DNA of 64,000 bases from Pseudothioclava arenosa (lineage in GTDB: Bacteria > Pseudomonadota > Alphaproteobacteria > Rhodobacterales > Rhodobacteraceae), in assembly GCF_002358085.1 (NCBI RefSeq), contig NZ_NTJD01000004.1:186001-250000 (forward strand), written 5' to 3'. Made by a program: the position numbers and the translations under genes. The stretch's first letter is position 1, and the number at the start of each line of letters is the position of its first letter. Shown piece after piece: positions 26,078 through 34,783 of this stretch. The notes beneath the pieces are model-generated. The model was not told the DNA's origin. It saw nothing but the letters and a program-made list of their open reading frames with translations, and searched no databases.

Positions 26078-26931
26078 GAGCCCGCCTTTTCCAGTGCTTT
26101 CCGCGTGTCTACAAGACCGCGCAGCGCGTGGATCACCTGCGGCGTGCCACAGATCCAGTCGTTATCGCTCAGGTCCGGGGCGGCGACGCCCTGCCCCAGC
26201 GCATCAAGCGCCGGATGGGTCAGGATATCCTCGGAGCGCGAGCGCCCCGGATAGGGCGTGCCGCGCACCACCAGATCGGGCATCGCCATGATCAGAACCT
26301 CAAGCGGCAGGTTGCCGCCCCCCGCCAGCCCCGCCTCGGCGGCGGCATTGCGATAGCCCGCAGCCTCCAGCACCTGCCCGGCCAGCGAATTGCTGCCAAG
26401 GCTGTAGCCATTGGCGTAGTAAAGCGCGGCCAGCGGCAGCACCTGATCTTCGGGCACCGAGAGGGCTGCCAGATCGGCCTCGAACCGCGCAACCAGCGCC
26501 TCGGCCTCAGCCTCACGGCCGATCGCCCCTCCGACGATGCGGATATGATCGGGAATTTCGCTCAGACTGCGCGCAGGCTCCAGCGTCACCACCGGCACGC
26601 CCAGACGCTCGAGCAGGTCAACCGTGGCCTTGGCGGTATAGCGCCCCGCCAGCACCAGATCGGGCCGCATCAGGAACACCTCTTCGGCCAGCCCGTGATT
26701 GACGGGATAGGCCTCGGCCTCCTTGGCCATGGCCGAGGAATAGGGATCGGCGGCAAGGTTCGACACCGAGACCAGCTGCCCTGGCGCGGCCATCATCATC
26801 GCCAGCTGATCGGTGCAAAGGTTGATCGAAACCACCCGCCGCGGCGCATCCGCCGCGACAGGCTGGGCGAGGCCAGCGACAAGCGCCAGCCCCGCGAGCA
26901 TATGTTCAGAACGACGCACGGACCCCAACAT
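26074..26931 (-). CDS. btuF: Cobalamin/corrinoid ABC transporter substrate-binding protein
   Basis: This is a periplasmic binding protein of the BtuF/FepB class with a signal peptide (MLGSVRRSEHMLAGLALVAG). The mature protein shows RRVVSINLCTDQLAMMMA, a single long helical linker, and the C-terminal pattern seen in cobalamin binders. The ATG at 26931 gives a good basic signal start; another at 26901 is possible. The start overlaps the btuB stop by 26 bases. It delivers corrinoids received from BtuB to BtuCD. Confidence 0.85.
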   Translation of the reverse strand: MLGSVRRSEHMLAGLALVAGLAQPVAADAPRRVVSINLCTDQLAMMMAAPGQLVSVSNLAADPYSSAMAKEAEAYPVNHGLAEEVFLMRPDLVLAGRYTAKATVDLLERLGVPVVTLEPARSLSEIPDHIRIVGGAIGREAEAEALVARFEADLAALSVPEDQVLPLAALYYANGYSLGSNSLAGQVLEAAGYRNAAAEAGLAGGGNLPLEVLIMAMPDLVVRGTPYPGRSRSEDILTHPALDALGQGVAAPDLSDNDWICGTPQVIHALRGLVDTRKALEKAGS

Positions 26932-28771
26932 AGAGCGCGCGGTCCGAGGTGCCATAGCCGGAGGTCAGCTGATATTCCTCGTCAAAGAGGTTCTCGACGC
27001 GGAGATAGGCCTCTTTGCCCTCGGCGAATTCATAGCCAAGCGCGAGGTTCGCGACGGTGTAATCCGCGAGCCCGTTCGGACGGTCGGCGACATGCTGCAG
27101 CGAGAGCGTCGAGGACAGCGCATCGTTGATCGCGTAATCGGCGAAAAGGCTCAGGTCGTGGCGGGCCACCGCGCCCCAGCCCGTCGAGATCGAGCTGTCG
27201 GTGTAGGTGTAGCTGCCACCCAGACGCAGCTTCGGCGCAACCAGATAATCGCCCGAAATCTCGACGCCCGAACGCTCCGAGTCGCCGTCGACCTGATTGT
27301 AGCAGCCATAGTCCTGGCCGCAGACCGTCGCCGCGCTGTCAAACCCGATCAGGTTCTCGGCCTTGAGGTGGAACGCCGTGAGGCGCAGCGCGGCCTTGTC
27401 GCCAAAGCGCTTCTCGATCCCGATCTCGGCCGAGCGCGATTCTTCGCGTTCGAGCAACGGGTCGCCATAGGGCCCGTAAAGCTCGTAAAGCGAGGGCGCG
27501 CGGAACCCGTTGCCGAGCGAGGCGCGCAGCAGCAGGTCGTCGCTGAAGCGGTAAACCGCCGCCAGCCGCCCCGAGGTGAAGCCACCGAAATCGGAATGGT
27601 CATCGTGGCGCAGCGAGGCGGTGACATCGAGATTATCCCCGAAGGCATAGCTCAGCTCGGCAAAGACGCCATTGGTGCGGGTGCTCTCGCCATGCGCCTC
27701 TTCCTCTTCGGTATCGGCACCGAACACGAGCCGCCCGTTCAGGCCCAGATCGGTCGCGCCCTGCCAGGCGAGCTTCTTGCGGGTGCCGAAGAAATCGTCG
27801 CACCAGCCGTTCGAGCACGAGGTCCGGTCGATGTCATAGAAGGTGAAGTCGAGCTTCTGATCGACCGCGCCGGTCGCGAATTCGGCAAAGAGGCGCGCGC
27901 CCTTGGTGTCACGGATCGTGTAGTCGTCGCCCGGCGTGCCGGCCACGAACATCGGCTCCCAGACGCCCGGCGAGGTTTCTACCCACGAGGTCGCGCCGAC
28001 ATCGCCGACGAAATCGTCGAACTCGCCATGGGTATCCTCGACAAAGCCGTTCACCCCGATCTTGAGGTCCGGCGTGACCTGATAATCGGTGTAGAAGCTC
28101 AGCCGGTTGGCGCGGTAGCCATCGGCCTCGAAATTGCCGTCGTTCTCATCGCGCGCCGAGAACCCGTCGGTCGACAAATGCGAGGCGGTCAGCGCGATCT
28201 CGCCCTTTTCGGTTTTCGTCGCGTAGCTGTAGCTGAGCTTGCGGGTGTTGTAGCTGCCGACCTCGGCGGTGGCCGATTGCTCGGTGCCGATCTCGGTCGC
28301 GCGCTTGGTGGTGATCGAGATCGCCCCGGCCACGGCCTGCGAGCCGTAAAGCGCCGAGTTCGAGCCCTTGAGCACTTCGATGCGGCTGATGTCCGAGGTG
28401 GTCAGCGTGCCGAAATCAAAGGCGCCCTGCCCGGCCGCCGGGTCGCCCACCTCGATGCCGTCGACGATCACCGGCACGTATTGCGCGGGCGCGCCGCGCA
28501 GGTAGAGCGAAGCGGTGGTGCCGATCGGGCCGCTCATGCGGATCGAGATACCCGGCAGGGTTTCGAGGTAATCCGCGACGCGGGTCTCACCCGATTTCTC
28601 CAGCGCTTCGGCGGTGATCACCTCGACCGTCGCGCCCGAGCGCTTGATCTCGGTTTCCTCGCGCCCGGCCGAGAGGGTGATCTCGTCCAGCTCGTAGATT
28701 TCCTCGGCCAGAACCGGCGCGGCGGCGATCAGCGCGGTTCCCATCAGCAATGCGGCGTGCATGGCTTTCAT
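26906..28771 (-). CDS. btuB: TonB-dependent outer-membrane corrinoid receptor
   Basis: The receptor is 621 residues with a signal peptide (MKAMHAALLMGTALIAAAPVLAEE), a TonB box region (ELDEITLSAGREETE), a plug domain (SGPIGTTASLYLRGAPAQYVPV as a spaced pattern) and a 22-strand barrel ending in the usual C-terminal Phe (VGVRASF). It imports cobalamin or cobinamide with TonB energy. A cobalamin riboswitch lies about 130 bases upstream, so it is repressed when adenosylcobalamin is plentiful. AAGGA precedes the ATG at 28771. An upstream in-frame start falls inside the leader and is rejected. Confidence 0.92.
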   Translation of the reverse strand: MKAMHAALLMGTALIAAAPVLAEEIYELDEITLSAGREETEIKRSGATVEVITAEALEKSGETRVADYLETLPGISIRMSGPIGTTASLYLRGAPAQYVPVIVDGIEVGDPAAGQGAFDFGTLTTSDISRIEVLKGSNSALYGSQAVAGAISITTKRATEIGTEQSATAEVGSYNTRKLSYSYATKTEKGEIALTASHLSTDGFSARDENDGNFEADGYRANRLSFYTDYQVTPDLKIGVNGFVEDTHGEFDDFVGDVGATSWVETSPGVWEPMFVAGTPGDDYTIRDTKGARLFAEFATGAVDQKLDFTFYDIDRTSCSNGWCDDFFGTRKKLAWQGATDLGLNGRLVFGADTEEEEAHGESTRTNGVFAELSYAFGDNLDVTASLRHDDHSDFGGFTSGRLAAVYRFSDDLLLRASLGNGFRAPSLYELYGPYGDPLLEREESRSAEIGIEKRFGDKAALRLTAFHLKAENLIGFDSAATVCGQDYGCYNQVDGDSERSGVEISGDYLVAPKLRLGGSYTYTDSSISTGWGAVARHDLSLFADYAINDALSSTLSLQHVADRPNGLADYTVANLALGYEFAEGKEAYLRVENLFDEEYQLTSGYGTSDRALYVGVRASF

Positions 28772-28790
28772 TGTCTTCGTCCTTCCAAAA

Positions 28791-28805
28791 CCCCGGTGAA
28801 CGGGG
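28791..28805 (-). terminator. Short terminator-like hairpin just before btuB
   Basis: On the minus strand CCCCG and CGGGG form a 5-bp stem with a 5-base loop, followed by TTTT, directly ahead of the btuB ribosome site. Together with the stem at 28840-28866 it may be the expression platform of the riboswitch. The stem is short, so confidence is modest. Confidence 0.45.
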
Positions 28806-28839
28806 CCAAACAGTGAATGATCTGGAAGGGGGACTCCCT

Positions 28840-28866
28840 CCGCAGACGGTGACATCACCTCTGCGG
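28840..28866. other. Hairpin in the btuB leader
   Basis: A nearly perfect stem of 12 pairs (CCGCAGA with TCTGCGG outside, GGTGA with TCACC inside, one unpaired base) lies between the cobalamin riboswitch and btuB. No T-tract follows on the minus strand. It is probably part of the switching region, as an alternative fold or anti-terminator. Confidence 0.5.
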
Positions 28867-28904
28867 ATGCTCCGCCGCCCGTGCGCGCCCCGCGCCGGAC
28901 AAGG

Positions 28905-29075
28905 GTGATCGCTGCGGCAGGTCTCCTGGCTTGCGGGTCGTCGATCAGGCGGCCTTCCCGGGTTTCCCCAGTGGCATGTCGCCGTCACTCACCGCTTACA
29001 GTTGCGGGGGCAGCCTCGGACTTGCCCAAAGATGGGCGCACCGATGTTCCCTTGAACCGGCACGAATGCCGGAGC
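28905..29075 (-). promoter_or_regulatory. Cobalamin (AdoCbl) riboswitch
   Basis: Read on the minus strand the segment contains the B12 box AAGCCAGGAGACCTGCC (28916-28932), a GCCACTGGG core and AACCCGGGAAGG, with the 5' element GTTCAAGGGAACATCGGTG near 29040-29060. These are the conserved parts of the class I cobalamin riboswitch. It heads the btuB-btuF-btuC-btuD-cbiZ operon. The outer boundaries are approximate. Confidence 0.93.
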
Positions 29076-29083
29076 CGTAGCGC

Positions 29084-29105
29084 CCCCGCTCTAGCCAGAG
29101 CGGGG
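29084..29105. terminator. Hairpin between cobS and the riboswitch
   Basis: A 9-bp stem (CCCCGCTCT with AGAGCGGGG) with a 4-base loop lies 26 bases past the cobS stop codon on the minus strand. There is no strong T-tract, so it may be a weak terminator or RNA end-protection structure for the cobU-cobT-cobS transcript. Confidence 0.4.
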
Positions 29106-29130
29106 CAGAGTCGTCAAGGAAAATGCCCGC

Positions 29131-29868
29131 TCAGGCCGCTTGCGCCGCCAGAACCAGCCAGATTGCGGTCTCGGAGAGGATCTGCGCGGCGCCCAGCACA
29201 TCGCCGGTCTGCCCGCCAAGGCGGCGTTTGGCGCTAAGGCCGACAAAGCCGGCCGCAAGCCCGCCCGCGACCAGCGCAGGCAGCCCCGCACCGCCCACGA
29301 TCAGCATCAGCGCAACGCCCAGCACCGCGCCCGGCACAAGCACCGCCCCCGCGCGCCCCGCCGCCAGCCGCCCCATGCCATCGGCCCGCGCGGGCGGCAG
29401 CCAAACCAGCAGCACGAGCATCGCGAACCGGCTCAGCCCGCCCGCCAGCAGGAAGGCAGCGAAATCGGCTCCCGCCTGCGCCATCGCCAGAACCTGCGCC
29501 GCGCTCACCACGATCAGCGCCACGACGCCGTAACTGCCGATCCGCGAGTCGCGCATGATCTCAAGGCGCCGCGCCCGGTCGCGCCCGCCGAACCCGTCGG
29601 TGAAATCGGCCAGCCCGTCCAGATGCAGCCCGCCCGTCACCAGCGCCAGCGCGCCAAAGGCCAGCACCGCCGCGAGCTCCGCGCCAAGCCCGACCTGCCG
29701 CGCCAGCGCAAATGCCGCCCAGCCAAGCACCCCGGTCAGCACCCCCACCAGCGGAAAGGCCCATCGCGCCGCCTCAAGCCCCGGCACGGGCTCGGCCAGC
29801 TGCCCCGCGGGAACCCGCGTCAGCAGCATCAGCGCAAGCCGCGCCTCGGACAGGCGGCGCGCGATCAT
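29131..29868 (-). CDS. cobS: Adenosylcobinamide-GDP ribazoletransferase (cobalamin synthase)
   Basis: This 245-residue integral membrane enzyme joins adenosylcobinamide-GDP to alpha-ribazole (phosphate), the last assembly step. It has several membrane helices and the conserved acidic motif GGLHLDGLADFTDGFGG, with GSYGVVAL following. It overlaps the cobT stop by 4 bases and is third in the cobU-cobT-cobS operon. I begin at the ATG at 29868; a longer upstream frame runs within cobT. The length matches the family. Confidence 0.93.
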   Translation of the reverse strand: MIARRLSEARLALMLLTRVPAGQLAEPVPGLEAARWAFPLVGVLTGVLGWAAFALARQVGLGAELAAVLAFGALALVTGGLHLDGLADFTDGFGGRDRARRLEIMRDSRIGSYGVVALIVVSAAQVLAMAQAGADFAAFLLAGGLSRFAMLVLLVWLPPARADGMGRLAAGRAGAVLVPGAVLGVALMLIVGGAGLPALVAGGLAAGFVGLSAKRRLGGQTGDVLGAAQILSETAIWLVLAAQAA

Positions 29869-30881
29869 GCGTCGGAGACCCCCGCCTCGGCAAAGGTCGC
29901 CATGCCGTTGTGGCATTCGAGCGCCGCGCGCAGGATGCCAAGCGCCAGCGCGGCGCCCGAGCCTTCGCCAAGCGCCATGCCCAGGGACAGGATCGGCGCC
30001 TTGCCGATCGCATCGAGCAGCTTGGCATGGCCCGGCTCGGCGCTGACATGGCCGATGAGGCAATGGTCCAGCAGCGCCGGGTCGAGGGTGAACAGGGGCG
30101 CGACGGCGGCGGTGCAGATGAAGCCGTCCAGCAGCACCGGAATGCGCCGCGCGCGCGCCTCAAGCACCGCGCCGCAGAGCGCCGCCTGCTCGCGCCCACC
30201 AAGCGCCGCCAGCAACTCGAAGCCCAGAGCGCCTGCGTGTTTCGCGACGCCGCGCGCCACGACCTCGGCCTTGCGCGCGCGGCCCGCCGCATCCGAGCCG
30301 GTGCCGCGCCCGACCCAATCGGCCGCCGCGCCACCAAAGGCCGCATGCGCCAGCGCCGCCGCCACCGTCGAATTGCCGATGCCCATCTCGCCCAGCACCA
30401 GAACCTGGGCGTTGGCATCGACCACCGCCGCCCCACGGCGCAGCGCGTCGAGCGTCTCGGCGGCGCTCATCGCGGGGCCTTGGGTGAAATCTTCCGTGGG
30501 CCGGTCAAGGTCGAGCGCCACGACCGAGAGATCCGCGCCCGAGGCCCGGCACAGCTGGTTGATCGCCGCGCCACCGGCCTCGAAATTCGCCACCATCTGC
30601 ACGGTAACTTCTTGCGGATAAGGGTTAACGCCCTGCGCGCAAACCCCATGATTTCCTGCAAAAACAACGGCCTGCGCATGGTTAATGCGCGGGCGGGCGT
30701 CGCCCTGCCAGGCCGCCATGAAACAGGCCAGGTCCTCCAGTCGTCCCAGCGAGCCCGGCGGCTTGGTCAGGCTCATCTGACGGTCCCGCGCCGCCGCTTC
30801 GGCGCCCGCATCGGCCTTGGGCAAGCCGGCAAGCGCCTCGGTCAGCGCGGCAAGATCGGTCACGTCAGAAAGAATGCTCAT
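29865..30881 (-). CDS. cobT: Nicotinate-nucleotide--dimethylbenzimidazole phosphoribosyltransferase
   Basis: The 338-residue enzyme activates the lower ligand dimethylbenzimidazole by making alpha-ribazole phosphate. The C-terminal catalytic Glu region and the motifs KPPGSLGRLEDL, VFAGNHGV and GEMGIGNST are present. It overlaps the cobU end by 17 bases and the cobS start by 4. Together these three genes attach the lower ligand of cobalamin. Around 30600-30680 the codon use is less GC-rich but the frame stays open. Confidence 0.94.
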   Translation of the reverse strand: MSILSDVTDLAALTEALAGLPKADAGAEAAARDRQMSLTKPPGSLGRLEDLACFMAAWQGDARPRINHAQAVVFAGNHGVCAQGVNPYPQEVTVQMVANFEAGGAAINQLCRASGADLSVVALDLDRPTEDFTQGPAMSAAETLDALRRGAAVVDANAQVLVLGEMGIGNSTVAAALAHAAFGGAAADWVGRGTGSDAAGRARKAEVVARGVAKHAGALGFELLAALGGREQAALCGAVLEARARRIPVLLDGFICTAAVAPLFTLDPALLDHCLIGHVSAEPGHAKLLDAIGKAPILSLGMALGEGSGAALALGILRAALECHNGMATFAEAGVSDA

Positions 30882-31389
30882 TCGGTTTCACCTTGATTGG
30901 ATAGCCCGCGACGCAAAGAAAAACCGCCTCGCAGGCGCCCGCGACGGATTGATTGAGCCACCCCGCCGCGTCGCGGAACTCGCGGGCCAGCCTGTTCTCC
31001 GGCACGATGCCCGCGCCGACTTCATTGGTCACAAAAAGAACCGGCGCTTGCTGGCGCGAAAGCGCCACGACCAGCCGGTCGGCCTCGACGCGCCAGTCAT
31101 GCCCGCCAAGCATCAGATTCGTCAGCCAGAGCGTCAGGCAATCCACCAGCCGCGGATCGCCACCGTCGCTGGCCTCAAGCGCGCCAACCAGATCGAGCGG
31201 CGCGGCGAGGTTGTGCCATTCCGGGCCGCGGCGCGCGCGATGCTCGGCGATGCGCGCCTCCATCTCGGCGTCATAGGCCTCCGCCGTCGCGATATAGACC
31301 GCCCGGCCCGTCGGCCGCAGCGCCAGACGCTCGGCCAGCGTGCTCTTGCCCGAACGCGCGCCCCCGGTGATCAGTATCGACTTTTCCAT
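30865..31389 (-). CDS. cobU: Adenosylcobinamide kinase / adenosylcobinamide-phosphate guanylyltransferase
   Basis: This bifunctional enzyme of 174 residues phosphorylates adenosylcobinamide and then adds GMP. The P-loop GGARSGKST begins near residue 9 and the downstream motifs VDCLTLWLTN and VTNEVGAGIVP are as in CobU/CobP. The start at 31389 precedes the divergent phosphatase gene by only 45 bases, so both may share a promoter region. It is first in cobU-cobT-cobS, and no riboswitch is seen in front of it. Confidence 0.93.
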   Translation of the reverse strand: MEKSILITGGARSGKSTLAERLALRPTGRAVYIATAEAYDAEMEARIAEHRARRGPEWHNLAAPLDLVGALEASDGGDPRLVDCLTLWLTNLMLGGHDWRVEADRLVVALSRQQAPVLFVTNEVGAGIVPENRLAREFRDAAGWLNQSVAGACEAVFLCVAGYPIKVKPNEHSF

Positions 31390-31434
31390 GGTCTCGTGAG
31401 AAAGCAAAATCGGAGTGGGAAGGGAAGAACGAAT

Positions 31435-32043
31435 TTGGCACCCCCGACGACAGAGCGGCCGCAGCGCGCCGAACTGGTGCTGATCCGTCATGCACCGATC
31501 GCAGAGCCCGGGCGGCTTTGCGGGCGAACCGACCTGCCCGCGCGGATCGAGCCCGAGGCGATCGCGACCCTCGCCCCCGAGCTGCGCCAAATCTGCGCCC
31601 GCGTCGTCAGCCCCGCGTTGCGTTGCCGTCAGACCGCCAGCGCGATCTGGCCGAACGGCGCCCCGCCCGCCCAGGACGAACGGCTGTGGGAGCAGGCTTT
31701 CGGGATGCACGACGGGCTGCACTATGGCGAGCTGCCCGATCTGGGCGTGCTGAGCGATGCCGAACTAGCCGCGCATCGTGCGCCCGGCGGCGAGAGTTTT
31801 GACGATCTTTGTGCCCGCGTGACCCCGGCGCTGACGGCCTATGCGCTACTCGCGCTGACGCAGAATGCGCCGGTCGCGCTGGTCGTGCATGCCGGGGTGA
31901 TCCGCGCGGCTCTGGCGACGGCGCTTGGCATCGGCCCCGCCGCCCTACGCTTCGAGATCGACCCGCTCTCGGTCACACGGCTGCGCGTGCTCGACCGCAC
32001 CAACTGGTCGGTTTCCTGCGTCAACCGGACCCCCGCGCCATGA
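31435..32043 (+). CDS. Histidine phosphatase, alpha-ribazole-phosphatase-like (CobC type)
   Basis: The product is 202 residues of the phosphoglycerate-mutase-like fold. The catalytic motif is LIRHAP, followed by GRLCGRTDLP and VVHAGVIRA. Such CobC-type enzymes remove phosphate from alpha-ribazole-5'-phosphate or adenosylcobalamin phosphate. The frame has no ATG before the active site, so I infer a TTG start at 31435, with AAGGGAAG 7 bases upstream. It begins a plus-strand operon with the threonine kinase, cbiB and the decarboxylase, and overlaps the next gene by 4 bases. Confidence 0.82.
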   Translation: MAPPTTERPQRAELVLIRHAPIAEPGRLCGRTDLPARIEPEAIATLAPELRQICARVVSPALRCRQTASAIWPNGAPPAQDERLWEQAFGMHDGLHYGELPDLGVLSDAELAAHRAPGGESFDDLCARVTPALTAYALLALTQNAPVALVVHAGVIRAALATALGIGPAALRFEIDPLSVTRLRVLDRTNWSVSCVNRTPAP

Positions 32044-32846
32044 CGGTTCTGGCACGTGCGGCGGGCCATTTCGGAGAATGGCTGCAAGGCCGGCTTGGCC
32101 CCGACGGGCCTGTGGCGCTAGTGACGCTTGCCTGTCCGGTGCTGGAGGCGCGCGTCCTCGACGAAGCCCCGGACAACCTTAACATCGCCGCGCAACACAA
32201 TGTTAAGAAGGTAATTTCGGAATTTCTTGATAATCTTGGACTGACAGCCCCCGCGGCTTTCTCATTCGACCTCGACATGCCACTTGGCGCCGGAGCCGGC
32301 GCCTCGACCGCCGCTTTGGTGGCGCTGGCCCGAGCCGCCGGGTTTTCAGGCCCACCTGAAACCCTTGCCAAGGCCTGCCTGAGGGCCGAAGGCGCGACTG
32401 ACCCGCTGATGTTTCCGCGCCCCGATGCGCTGCTTTGGGCCTCGCGCGAGGCACGCGTGCTTGAAACCCTGCCGCCACCGCCTGCCTGCGAGATCGTCGG
32501 AGGATATTGGGGCGATCACATTAAGACAGACCCGCAGGATGCTGTCTTCAGTGATATTTCAGACATTTTGAATGACTGGCGGGATGCCTGTTTCGCGCAA
32601 GATCTGGCGACCGTGGCCCAGCTCGCCAGTACCTCAGCTGAACGCTGCACCAGATTGCGCGGACCCGAAGACCCGATGGCCGAGCTTGCGCGCACCCTCG
32701 GAGCGCTGGGCCATGTCCGCGCCCACACCGGCTCCGCGCGCGGGTTGATCTTTTCGCCCGGAAACATCCCACCCAATGCAGTTTCTGTGTTAAACAACAG
32801 TGGCTTGCGAGTCGTTTTTAGCTTCCGAACAGGCATCACCACATGA
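32040..32846 (+). CDS. GHMP kinase, L-threonine kinase (BluE/PduX-like)
   Basis: The protein is 268 residues. The GHMP ATP-binding loop appears as PLGAGAGASTAALVAL at about residues 81-96. GHFGEWLQG near the N-terminus matches the PduX/BluE family. The enzyme makes L-threonine phosphate, the precursor of the aminopropanol-phosphate arm of cobalamin. It overlaps the phosphatase stop and the cbiB start by 4 bases each. The downstream decarboxylase uses its product. Codon use is somewhat AT-rich in the middle, with no sign of a broken frame. Confidence 0.85.
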   Translation: MTVLARAAGHFGEWLQGRLGPDGPVALVTLACPVLEARVLDEAPDNLNIAAQHNVKKVISEFLDNLGLTAPAAFSFDLDMPLGAGAGASTAALVALARAAGFSGPPETLAKACLRAEGATDPLMFPRPDALLWASREARVLETLPPPPACEIVGGYWGDHIKTDPQDAVFSDISDILNDWRDACFAQDLATVAQLASTSAERCTRLRGPEDPMAELARTLGALGHVRAHTGSARGLIFSPGNIPPNAVSVLNNSGLRVVFSFRTGITT

Positions 32847-33781
32847 GCTTCTCGGCACTCATGCTGATCGGGGCCGCGATCGACCTTGGCCTTGGCTGGC
32901 CCGCCGCGCTTTTTGCGCAGATCGGCCATCCGGTGACCTGGCTCGGTCGGCTGATTTCTGCCCTCGAAACGCGGTTGAATCGGGGCACGCGCGCCCGGCG
33001 TCTGTTCACCGGAGGCCTGACGGTGGGCCTCGTGTTGCTCTGCGCGACGCTTCCTGCGATGGCGATTCAGGCGGCCCTTCCCTCAGGGTGGCCCGGGCTG
33101 CTGCTGGGCGGTGTGCTGGCCTGGCCGCTGATCGCACTGCGCTCGATGCACGACCACGTCGCCGCCGTCGCCCGCCCTCTTGCGGTCGGCGACCTGGAGG
33201 CCGCGCGTCAGGCCGTTTCGATGATCGTCGGGCGCGACCCGAAGCGCCTTGATGCCGCCGGGATCGCCCGCGCCGCCAGTGAAAGCCTTGCCGAGAACAG
33301 CTCGGACGGGATTGTCGCGCCGCTGTTCTGGGGCGCCGTCGCGGGGCTGCCCGGGATCGCCGCCTATAAGGCGATCAACACGATGGACTCGATGATCGGG
33401 CATCGCAATGCGCGCTATGAGGCCTTTGGTAAAGTTGCCGCGCGGCTGGATGACCTTGTGAACCTGATCCCGGCGCGGTTGACGGGCGTGCTGTTCGCGC
33501 TGGCCTCGGGGCGGCAGGCGCCGCGCGCGCTGCGGGTGATGTTGCGTGACGCGGGCGCGCATCGTTCGCCCAACGCGGGCTGGCCCGAGGCGGCGCTCGC
33601 GGGCGGGCTGGGCGTGCGGCTTTCCGGCCCGCGCATCTATGACAGCGGCGCTACCGACGAGCCCTGGCTCAACCCCGGCGCGCCCGACCCCACGCCTGCC
33701 GATCTTACCCGTGCGCTCGCAACCTATCGCCGGGCCATGGCGCTGATGTTGCTTGCGCTTCTGGCGATTGCGCTGCACTAA
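32843..33781 (+). CDS. cbiB: Adenosylcobinamide-phosphate synthase (CbiB/CobD)
   Basis: This membrane protein of 312 residues attaches aminopropanol phosphate to adenosylcobyric acid. It shows the family motifs GWPAALFAQIGHPVTWLG, ALRSMHDH, VGRDPKRLDAAGIARAASESLAEN and NTMDSMIGHRN, with several membrane segments. Its acceptor is made by CobQ (34763) and its aminopropanol phosphate by the gene that follows 6 bases downstream. The naming differs by convention: CbiB in the anaerobic and CobD in the aerobic route. Confidence 0.94.
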   Translation: MSFSALMLIGAAIDLGLGWPAALFAQIGHPVTWLGRLISALETRLNRGTRARRLFTGGLTVGLVLLCATLPAMAIQAALPSGWPGLLLGGVLAWPLIALRSMHDHVAAVARPLAVGDLEAARQAVSMIVGRDPKRLDAAGIARAASESLAENSSDGIVAPLFWGAVAGLPGIAAYKAINTMDSMIGHRNARYEAFGKVAARLDDLVNLIPARLTGVLFALASGRQAPRALRVMLRDAGAHRSPNAGWPEAALAGGLGVRLSGPRIYDSGATDEPWLNPGAPDPTPADLTRALATYRRAMALMLLALLAIALH

Positions 33782-33787
33782 CCGGGC

Positions 33788-34783
33788 ATGAGCCCGCAGA
33801 CGCCCCCTCGCGATCACGGCGGCAATCTGGATGCCGCGATTGCCCGCCTTGGCGGCACACGCGCCGATTGGATCGACCTCTCGACGGGCATCAACCCGAT
33901 CCCTTACCCGCTGCCGCCGATCCCGGCCGATGCCTGGGCCGCGCTGCCGCGCAAATCCGAGATGGCGGCCTTGGCGCTGGCCGCCGCGCGGGCCTATGGC
34001 ACAGCGCTTGCGGTTGTGCCACTCGCCGGCGCTCAAAGCGCGATCCAGCTGGTGCCGCATTTACGAGTGCCGGGCTGCGCGCGCGTGCTGGCGCCGACCT
34101 ATAACGAACATGCCGGCGCCCTGCGCGCGATGGGCTGGCAGGTCGAAGAGGTCGCGCAGCCCGAAGGCCTGGTAGGGGCCGATCTGGCCGTGGTGGTGAA
34201 CCCGAACAACCCCGATGGGCGCACGCATGCGCCCGCCGATCTGCGGACGCTAGCGGGTCAGGTCGGGTTTCTGGTCGTCGATGAAAGCTTTGCCGATCCG
34301 GAGCCTCACCTGTCGCTTGCAAATACATCATATATACCAAGCAACGTCTTGATATTGAAGTCTTTTGGAAAGTTTTATGGCCTTGCCGGCCTGCGTCTTG
34401 GCTTTGCGCTGGCGGGCCCCGAGATCGCCGCGCGACTGCGCGATCTGGCGGGGCCGTGGCCGATCGCGGGCCCTGCAATCAGCGTGGCGATACAGGCACT
34501 GGCGGATGACGCCTGGAAGGCCGACACCATCGCACGGCTGGCGCGGGATGCGGCGCGGCTCGATGCGCTGGCGCTGGCGGAGGGCTGGGACGTCGTCGGC
34601 GGCACGACGCTGTTTCGTACCTACGCCACCCCCGACGCGCAATCCGCGCAAGAGCGCCTTGCGCGCGCCCGGATCTGGACGCGCATTTTTCCCTATTCAG
34701 CGCACTGGATCAGGCTTGGCCTGCCCGGCCCAGAGGTCGATTGGCTACGTCTTTCCAAGGCCTTAGCGGGCGAGCGCGAGTAG
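33788..34783 (+). CDS. cobC: L-threonine-O-3-phosphate decarboxylase (aminotransferase fold)
   Basis: The 331-residue PLP enzyme has the fold type I aminotransferase pattern with [34 protein letters not shown] and the PLP lysine in [16 protein letters not shown]. It yields aminopropanol phosphate for CbiB. It is last in the plus-strand operon and converges with cobQ, overlapping its end by 21 bases. Names vary: CobC in the aerobic scheme, CobD in Salmonella. Confidence 0.9.
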   Translation: MSPQTPPRDHGGNLDAAIARLGGTRADWIDLSTGINPIPYPLPPIPADAWAALPRKSEMAALALAAARAYGTALAVVPLAGAQSAIQLVPHLRVPGCARVLAPTYNEHAGALRAMGWQVEEVAQPEGLVGADLAVVVNPNNPDGRTHAPADLRTLAGQVGFLVVDESFADPEPHLSLANTSYIPSNVLILKSFGKFYGLAGLRLGFALAGPEIAARLRDLAGPWPIAGPAISVAIQALADDAWKADTIARLARDAARLDALALAEGWDVVGGTTLFRTYATPDAQSAQERLARARIWTRIFPYSAHWIRLGLPGPEVDWLRLSKALAGERE

